From the NCBI GenBank assembly GCA_018350325.1, contig JAEVLN010000011.1, forward strand, positions 448,536-512,535: a stretch of 64,000 bases of DNA, in the 5' to 3' direction. Numbering within the stretch: position 1 is the first letter of the stretch; the number at the start of each line of letters is the position of its first letter. The position numbers and the translations under genes are program-made. The stretch comes from Globodera rostochiensis. Taxonomy: Eukaryota > Nematoda > Chromadorea > Rhabditida > Heteroderidae. The notes under the pieces were generated by a model, which was not told where the DNA came from, made no database searches, and was given only the letters and a program-made list of their open reading frames with translations. This document shows positions 56,563-64,000 of the stretch, piece by piece.

Positions 56563-57329
56563 ATGTATTTTTTAAAATGTAATTTTATATCACGATCTCT
56601 GGAAGTTCGACCAGCAAGTTTACCAAAAAGAATTATAAAACAAATTAAAAAAAGGAATTAGAAATAAAACATTTTAATAAACTGATTCACAAATATTAAT
56701 ATATATTTATTAAGATTTAAAAATGTTTTAGGAAACAAACCAATTAAAAATAAGAAATTATTAATACAATTTTTTACTTATAGTCTAGTTAAAAACATCA
56801 TCAAAATTAATTTTTTATTTCATCGGATCTGATCAATTGAAAATAAAGATTGAAAATAAATATAAAAATTGAATATTTATTAAAAATGCAAAGCATTTTT
56901 TCATTTTAAATACCAAAGTAATTTATGCGAATAATTAACCCGCAAAAGCATACGTGCATTGAGTTCACTTTTCGCAAAGTATACAAATAAATACTGTTCA
57001 TCGCCCTAACAACTATTCCAACCGAGGCCACAGACGTATTGGCTTGCATTGTTGAGAAAATTTATGTTTTTATTTTGTTAATTAATAATTTTTAATTTAC
57101 CGAAATTCTAAAATACAGTGGTGTGCAAAAGTAAACGGACAAATTATTTTTTAAATTCTTTGCTTTGTATCGTGCGTAATAATTAGAGCTCAAAAAAAAT
57201 ACCCAGATTCACGATTGTGGTTTCAATTTTACTTTAATTTTAGATGAAAAAAAACTAAGAAAACACGGAAAAGGGTCCCGAAAATCGAAAAAATGTCCTC
57301 TTGCCATGGTTGTTAAATACTGAATTAAA

Positions 57330-57412
57330 CTAGCGTAGCACGGGACCGGTTCTCGGTTTTTTAAGTGATTTTCCGATCTTGGTTTTTTGGTAACGCGGGG
57401 ACCGGGACGAAG
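57330..57412. repeat. hAT-like GGGACCGG remnant
   Basis: Two GGGACCGG motifs in opposite parts of an 80-bp island with CGGTTTTTT-type repeats, similar to the block at 53017. Confidence 0.35.
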
Positions 57413-59853
57413 ATGTAATACTATTTACTTCCATTTTTGGCTTTAGTTCTGATGTTATATAAATCGTTAAATGTTATTGCGGGTCTTCACTAATTTGCAT
57501 TATGTTTTAATTATTGATTGGTTCAATAATGACCGTAGATGCAAAGTAAAACCCGATAAAAAAATGCCGAAAAAACAAAAACACTAAACGAAAGTAGAAA
57601 CTATATAAAAATTCATTTGCCTAATTATAATAAAATAAAGAAATATATTTTATTTTATTTAAATAAAAGATTTTTGTTAAAGATTTTTTTGCTTCGTAAA
57701 TGAATAAATTTTTTAAAATTAATAATTATTTTACAACATTAGTTTTTAATAAATACTTTTCCAGGATTAATGATTTTTAAACATTTTATAACAAGCATTC
57801 ATTTTTAAATGTTTAAAGCTTTATTTCACTTTGTTTTATTTGCATAATATTAATCCATTTAAAAGGAAATGTAAATATATTTTTAATTAATAACTGAACT
57901 AAACTTTCTTCATTTCATGATTGATAATAATTCCACGTTTTTTAAGAACTAAAAACACATTATAAATACAATATTTCAATGCCAGATTTTTAATGTGTTG
58001 AATGCATTGAATTAACATTTATTGCATTTTTAAATATTTTTATTTCTTAGACTGCATTTATATTTTATAGACTAAAATTTTTTGAAAGAATTTATTCAAT
58101 TTTTTTTCGCTTAAGTAGTTGCATATTTGGTGTTTGTAATTTATTTAAAAATAGAGATGATGATCAATCGTAGTCTTAATTACTCTGTTGGACTTTTTCT
58201 CTTGGTGCTTGCGAGGAGCGTTTTTTCAGCTGGATAAATAAACAAATTCCTCATTTACTTTCTTTAAAGCTTATTTGACAATATGCACAAAACAAAGTAA
58301 TTTATTTTTTATTCATTTACTAATAACTTTTTAATTTTTAGAATTAAGTTGATTTTAATACTCATCTCCCACACCACACTCGCATAGTACGCCTGTTCGG
58401 TAAATAATTTTGTTTTTAAAAATTTAATCTATAAATTTGAAAACATTACTTAAATGTAGAATTATTTGGTTTGCTTATCATAAACTTATAAATTTATTTT
58501 AGATATTTGTTTATTGAGAATTTTTTTGTTTGACTTTTTCGCATTAAATGTCATTAAATTTTATAACAGCCATTTTCAAGTCGTAGGCAAGTGAAGTAAA
58601 CATTCAATGTTTTTCTATTAAGTTAGGGCAGTATTTGCCGTTCATACGTTTGACCAAATAGTGTTGTTAAAAGCCACCTGTCTTTCTTCGCGATAAAATC
58701 CAAGAACGCGCCAATAATTCCCTTAGGGGGCAGTTTTTTTGTTTCCGATAATTACTTAAAAGTTTATTTTATTTTATTTGCGTAGTTTTAATCTTCGTAT
58801 TTGATTTATTTTTATTTTCATTAAACTTTTTTTTCTGTAAAATTAAAAAAATTTAAAAACAAATTTTATTTTATAAATAATTTTATTTGCATGTGTTGAG
58901 AGTTTAAAATAAAATGGTTGGTGGGTTTCAATAGATTTTGGGTAAAATATAACAGTTACTTACTTATTTTTATTTAATTCAATTTTATCGAGAACTTTAT
59001 TTACATAATAATTTATATCGTAAATTTGTCAACCACTTTCTCAAATCGTATAAAAATGGCAATCATATAGCCTGAAAACGCAAAAAAACAACAACTTTTA
59101 ATTGTGTTAAAAATAAAAAATTGTAGAAAATTCTTGCAAAAGCACTATCGGGAAATTTTAAATATTAAATAATGAAAATGTTGTTAATTTTTACATTTCA
59201 TGGGTTTATAATATGCACTTACTTTATTCTTTAGGGTTTTTATTATGTTTTAATAAAATAATAATTAACATTACATTTAACTTTTGAATTTCGGAGTTTA
59301 AAAAATATTTTTGGATCATTTACGGGTAAAGACTTATGTCGCATATTTTACATCATAATTTAAAATTTGCCAACGACTCGAGCTGATCCCCTGAAAAGCT
59401 CCCGCGCGTTCCCCCGCAGCGAGGGGTCTCAAATCCAAAGTTTGAGCGTTTCGAAAGGCCCAAATATAAATAAAGACAATTTAATCTTTTTTAGCGTTAT
59501 AATTTTGGTTTATTTTATTCTTCTTTATTTATTATTTTTTGTTTAATTTCACGAACATTTTTTTAAATTGCTTTTGATAAACGCGCGATCAGAATACCCG
59601 GTGTAAAAAATATATACTTTGTCGGTTTGTGTTCAACATAAATATATTTAATTAATTTATCCATTTAATTATGGTTGCCCATTTTTTATGGCCGTTTATA
59701 ATATTTTTTGCTTCATGCTTTTTTTTTTAAATTTATAAATACATACGATGATTCATTTTTGGTTTTTTTTAATATATTTTTCATGCATTTATGGTTTTTA
59801 AAATTATTTTTTGGCAGCTTTTTGAACATATATTTTACGTTTTTGACCGTTTA
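57413..59853. other. A+T-rich stretch with one island
   Basis: At 59393-59478 a + frame bounded by TGA and TAA reads SPEKLPRVPPQRGVSNPKFE and onward, 28 codons. Otherwise background. Confidence 0.4.
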
Positions 59854-59991
59854 TTAGTTCTTCCTTTTATTTTTTTCCAAAGTATTTCTCTTTAATATTT
59901 TTGCATCACTCGTTGTCGATGAATCCAATGAAGTGTGATGGTTCCCACGCCATGACCCCCGATTACTAGCTGGATTATTTAAATCAATTTT
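59854..59991 (-). CDS. Coding-like segment
   Basis: 45 open minus codons, NNPASNRGSWRGNHHTSLDS, then a Ser/Thr- and Lys-rich tail. Hydrophilic; no family recognised. Confidence 0.38.
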   Translation of the reverse strand, partial: KIDLNNPASNRGSWRGNHHTSLDSSTTSDAKILKRNTLEKNKRKN

Positions 59992-60430
59992 TTAAATGAT
60001 TTTTTGGAGAAAAAATATTTGCATCTTTAACACATCCACTCACTCATTTACCCAACCTTTTGTTGTTGTAAAATACATATTTACTTATTAAAATATGTCT
60101 TTGATTTAAACACTTTTTTTTTTTGTTTTAATATTTAATATTAGTTAGTTTCCTATCAATACACAAAATTTATCGGAAATTTTAATTTTTAAATTTGGAT
60201 TTTATATACTTTCAACATATCTTGTTTTCTCAATATATAATTTCGATTATTCATTCCTTATATGAAATTAATGCAAACTCAGACACCAGCATTTACGCGT
60301 AGTCTCGTTACCGTTTAACTTTTTACAAGTTGCGTGATTATCTTTTTATGCCATGTTTTTGGTAAATTTACTGTTTTTATTAAATGTTTTTGCAAAAAAA
60401 AAATTCATGGTTTTAGCAAAATACAATAAA

Positions 60431-60613
60431 TTATCTAATAATCGGGAAAATTAGATTTATTTTGCAAATTTTTACCTTTTTATTTTTTACAATGACTTTT
60501 AAAAACCAAATAAAATTTCGACGAACCCGCAGAATATTTGCGACTACTAAATCGGTAATCCGGTACTGACAGTCACACGCAGACGCCGGCATGCTATAAC
60601 AATATATTGGAAT
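60431..60613 (-). CDS. Coding-like segment with possible start
   Basis: 60 open minus codons; ATG at 60592 gives 53 residues, MPASACDCQYRITDLVVANI, then RVRRNF and a Lys/Ile-rich background-like end. The + strand is also open but interrupted by TGA. Confidence 0.38.
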   Translation of the reverse strand: MPIYCYSMPASACDCQYRITDLVVANILRVRRNFIWFLKVIVKNKKVKICKINLIFPIIR

Positions 60614-61250
60614 TCATAAAATTTTCATTATGCTTTGCATACAAAATTGATTGGCAGCACCGGTCGTACTTGTTGTTTTTATAAATTGGTGAAAAATATT
60701 TTTACGCATTAAACTTTTATTTCAACATTAGTTTATAATTAAAAAGGATTCGATTTATGTGTAAATTTTTTTCGTCTGTATTTTAATGACTGTAACCAAA
60801 GATCCTAATTAATTAAATAGGTATGTTTGTTTAGTAGTTTTAAAACATTGCGTATTGGTCGTTCCAAATTCGACTATTAATATGCTAGTTATAGTTAATA
60901 GGCCTAATATATTTAGATTTAAAATGAATGTTGGTTGGGTATTATTTCTTGGCTAATTTATTATTTAAAAAAAATATATCACAACATTGATAATAAAAAT
61001 TTCTTAAAAAAATAAATTGTTTGCTAATATCATTTATTTTAATTTTTTATGCCTTTTTATTATTTTTGTTGTTAGTTTATTTGTTTATTATTGAACTTTA
61101 ATTAATTTTGCAATTTAATGCCTAGCATCGGTTTGGAAAATATATTTATATTTATAGGCAATACTTATTGCTTATTTAATATTTGTTCTTGCAGAATTCA
61201 CTTTATTTTATACAGTTTTACAGAGACGATTATCCATTGACCTATGTACT
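60614..61250. other. A+T-rich stretch
   Basis: Contains the island 60635-60690, which carries the second copy of the 16-base word shared with 8764-8779. Otherwise background. Confidence 0.4.
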
Positions 61251-61343
61251 TTATATTGAAGTAATTATGAAATAGAACATATCAATGATAATCATTTTGC
61301 TGGCGACGCCTTCCACCTTTTCTTGAATGTCGTCGCCAACCCG
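61251..61343 (-). CDS. Short coding-like segment
   Basis: 30 open minus codons beginning RVGDDIQEKVEGVASKM, then background. The + strand is also open (AGDAFHLFLNVVANPLQPA). No family recognised. Confidence 0.3.
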   Translation of the reverse strand, partial: RVGDDIQEKVEGVASKMIIIDMFYFIITSI

Positions 61344-62053
61344 TTACAACCGGCCTGACTCTGCCGACATCTCACGGCACTGGAAAATTATTTTAAAATT
61401 GCCTAGGTTTTAATTAACAAGATTATTTTTAAATTAATTATTTTTAGTTCAATTACTTATAATAATGTCAAATCAGATTTATAAGTATTTTGGAAATTTT
61501 TGAAATATTATCACTAGAGCATTGTAATAGTTTTTACAATTTCATATTATAAGATCATAATAACAAATATTGTGAGTTTGCTATGTTTAATTTTAGGATT
61601 TTTAATCAAAAATTTGTTTAAATATTTTTATTGTTATTGTTGAACGATTTCCTGCAATAAATTACTATTTATTTTTCTATACTATTTCGCTTGAGTGCGA
61701 AGTTTTAAATTCACATATTTATTAAAAGGTTTTAAAAAATTTTAGTACAATTATTTATTATTTACAGTTTGTTTTATTTCAGTCATACGCTATGGTTTTT
61801 TGAATTAACTACATTTATTAATAATAACTAAATTAATTGAAGTGTACGTTTATTTGAAGACGTTACGCTATGCTTTTATCATTTATAAAAATCTGATATA
61901 AATCGTTTGGTAGCAATTTTGCCGTAGTTTAAACTATGTTTACTGTTTGCTTTTAGCAAATTTAGCTTTTTAAATTTATTCAAGTTTTTAATTATTTCTT
62001 AATTGCATTAAAAAGATGTATGTTTGGTTTTAGCATTTTTTTGTCGGCTGTAA

Positions 62054-62182
62054 TTATACAAAATCATCATCATCACATTTTTATCATTGCCCACAACTCT
62101 TAACGACAATGATGAGAGACCGCTCGTCATTTTCGTGTGCACGACTGGCCATAAAAAAACACCTTTGGGCCGCGCATTCTGA
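62054..62182 (+). CDS. Coding-like segment, weakly flavodoxin-like
   Basis: 42 open codons with DNDERPLVIFVCTTGHKK. The stretch PLVIFVC-TTG recalls the FMN-binding loop of diflavin reductases such as NDOR1, but the following Gly-Glu/Asp residues are absent, so at best this is a fragment or an exon end. The opposite strand was not examined for a better frame. Confidence 0.28.
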   Translation, partial: LYKIIIITFLSLPTTLNDNDERPLVIFVCTTGHKKTPLGRAF

Positions 62183-62490
62183 AGCAAAGCAAAAAAGATT
62201 AAACATTTATGTTATAACTTTTTATTATTTCGCCCTAACTCGCCCAACGTTTGTATTATTTTAATAAAAATTTAAATCTAAAATTCTTTTAAATTTTTGA
62301 ACGGTTTTTGGTGTTTGGTGGAGTGGCCAGTTGACATTTGTCTTTCACCTTGAAAATTCATATTTATTCTAGCATTTAATGCAATGCAATTTGTCTATTC
62401 TTGCAATTGCATGCAAAATGCTACTTTGTGTAAATTTATTTTAAATTATCCTTCAACTCCGACCAGTATAGTTAAAGTGTGATTTGCTAA

Positions 62491-62595
62491 GAATTTTGGC
62501 GCATTAATATTATTTGTAATAATCTTACGTTGAATTACCCATCGAATTTATTAATAATTCTCCCACCTGCCAGTGAATACCGCGTCGAGCATTAA
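62491..62595 (+). CDS. Short coding-like segment
   Basis: 34 open codons ending TLNYPSNLLIILPPASEYRV and two more residues before TAA. No family recognised. Confidence 0.3.
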   Translation, partial: EFWRINIICNNLTLNYPSNLLIILPPASEYRVEH

Positions 62596-63405
62596 TGTTA
62601 TAGCTATATTATTATAAGTTAAGCCAAAATTTAGATAGGAATCTTTTATATTGTGATTTAAATTAAATTATAAACTTAAAGTTTAAATGTTCAACTGCCA
62701 AGTCCTGCCATATTATTTCAGTGCAGTCGCAAAATTTGTACTGAAGATTCTTGAATTAATTATGATTTTTTATTAATCCTTTAAAAGTTGCGTATAATTG
62801 AGTTATATTTAATTTATATTATTTTAGTGTTTATTTTATCCAATTTTTACATATACTTTGAAAGTTTTCTAAGCTGACTTCGAACGTTTAGTTTAATTCA
62901 TATCATCCAATTTTGAACTGGTTAGCTGATAATGAAGGTGTTTAGTTAGAAATAAAACGAATTTACATAATGAAATAAATTGATCATCTAATGATTAAAT
63001 AATTATTTAACTCATAAATAATTTATAATTATACAAAAAAAATAATCATAAAAAACCTATGTAAAATAAAATTCACTCTTAAATTAAAACAAATATCAAA
63101 TCCAAAAGTTAAACAAAATAAAGATTCTTTAAATTCTTGTGACTAAAACAGCATACATTAATTTATAATAAAATCATAAAAAATCACAGAACTAAAACTG
63201 GACTTAAAAACAATAGGAATGAATATTATACAAATCACAAATTTAAATTTATTAGGTCGGTCAACGTGAAATAAATTAAATATAATAAATAAGTAAATTA
63301 TTAGATACTAATACCCTATTTATTAATATTAAAATTAACATATTATTTTGTTTATTTTGAATTTAATAAAAATATGATAATAAAATCTACATGTAATGAT
63401 TTCTG

Positions 63406-63510
63406 TCATCGACTTTTTTTTGTCCGATTTCCGTCCGTAACGCATGCACTTCGTTGACGCCAAACTTCCATGAAAACGCTAACTGATGCGTTCAACTGCA
63501 AGTTGAGTTT
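63406..63510 (-). CDS. Short coding-like segment
   Basis: 34 open minus codons, NASVSVFMEVWRQRSACVTD, to TGA, in a distinct G+C-richer island. Another minus frame is open upstream. No family recognised. Confidence 0.3.
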   Translation of the reverse strand, partial: KLNLQLNASVSVFMEVWRQRSACVTDGNRTKKSR

Positions 63511-63980
63511 TTAATGCATTTAAACTATAACAATAATAAATAATAAACTAAAATCAAATTTAAAGAACAAAATCTTAAATAAAATAAAGTATAAATATAC
63601 AATAATTTAAAAGCTAATAAATGAAAATAAAAATGTTTGATAGAAAAGGACGGGGAATCACGCCAAAATGTGTTCTCAAAAATTGAAGAAATGATAAGTT
63701 ATAACAAAATCAATTAAAAAATAATTATTTTATCATGGTTAATTCAAACAATGTTAATAAATAACTACAAAACTACACGACAAAATATTGATCCAGCTTA
63801 TATTAATTAGAGTAACAATAATATTAATAAAATTCGTACAATGATGTCAAAATTAAGCATATAAAATTTAAAAATAAATTGAAAAGTTGTGATAAAAATT
63901 ACGCGCAAAAAAACATAGAAATTTCGCTTACATTGTGTCCGTTTTTCACAAGTCAAATTTTGCACAAAGAAAAAACATTT

Positions 63981-64000
63981 TCCCGGCGGCGCCTGTCGGC
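63981..64000. repeat. GGCGG-palindrome repeat, truncated by window end
   Basis: TCCCGGCGGCGCCTGTCGGC at the right edge resembles the repeat words at 53190-53467, especially 53448. Confidence 0.5.

Noticed and set aside
1..64000. Ciliate micronuclear DNA as organism call
   Set aside because: A BEL/Pao element with standard-code stops and an animal-type env strongly indicates a metazoan; only the segment pattern resembles ciliates.
1..64000. CRISPR array, prophage or bacterial operon
   Set aside because: No spaced identical repeats of CRISPR type, no operon-like gene packing; the only tandem array has 105-111-bp units without spacers.

Overview
The window is very A+T-rich metazoan nuclear DNA, most likely from a nematode or another small-genome invertebrate. 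It carries one large, apparently intact LTR retrotransposon. The assignment rests on a complete BEL/Pao element (a superfamily known only from animals), an RT motif YVDN that I associate with nematode BEL elements, and intron-like 3' ends of the type TTTTCAG. No rRNA, tRNA, CRISPR or bacterial operon was seen.

Layout. (1) 1-36282, left host flank: A+T-rich DNA studded with short, less A+T-rich islands that are open in one or more frames. The islands lie on both strands and change strand every few hundred bases to few kilobases. Some carry convincing exon features (3' splice sites, very short phase-compatible introns). (2) About 36283-37647, a tandem array with a unit of about 105-111 bp. (3) 37648-50181, a 12.5-kb BEL/Pao retrotransposon inserted inside one unit of that array. 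It has 692-bp LTRs that I read as identical, a GTTC target duplication, a tRNA-type primer-binding site, a leader with a series of covarying stem-loops, and one 3,482-codon frame encoding Gag, protease, RT, RNase H, integrase, a long unassigned module and an Env-like glycoprotein. (4) 50182 to about 50394, the rest of the array. (5) 50395-64000, right host flank of the same mosaic type, with several small dispersed repeats and hAT-like remnants.

How it works together. The retrotransposon reads as a recent insertion and looks able to encode a whole retrovirus-like particle. The host flanks are harder to interpret. The islands may be exons of intron-rich genes, remnants of decayed genes and transposons, or gene pieces interrupted and rearranged by A+T-rich DNA. 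Strand flips such as 9006-9140 (-) next to 9149-9307 (+) do not fit ordinary genes well, but reading alone cannot settle the question. Segment calls in the flanks are open-frame calls, with low to moderate confidence.
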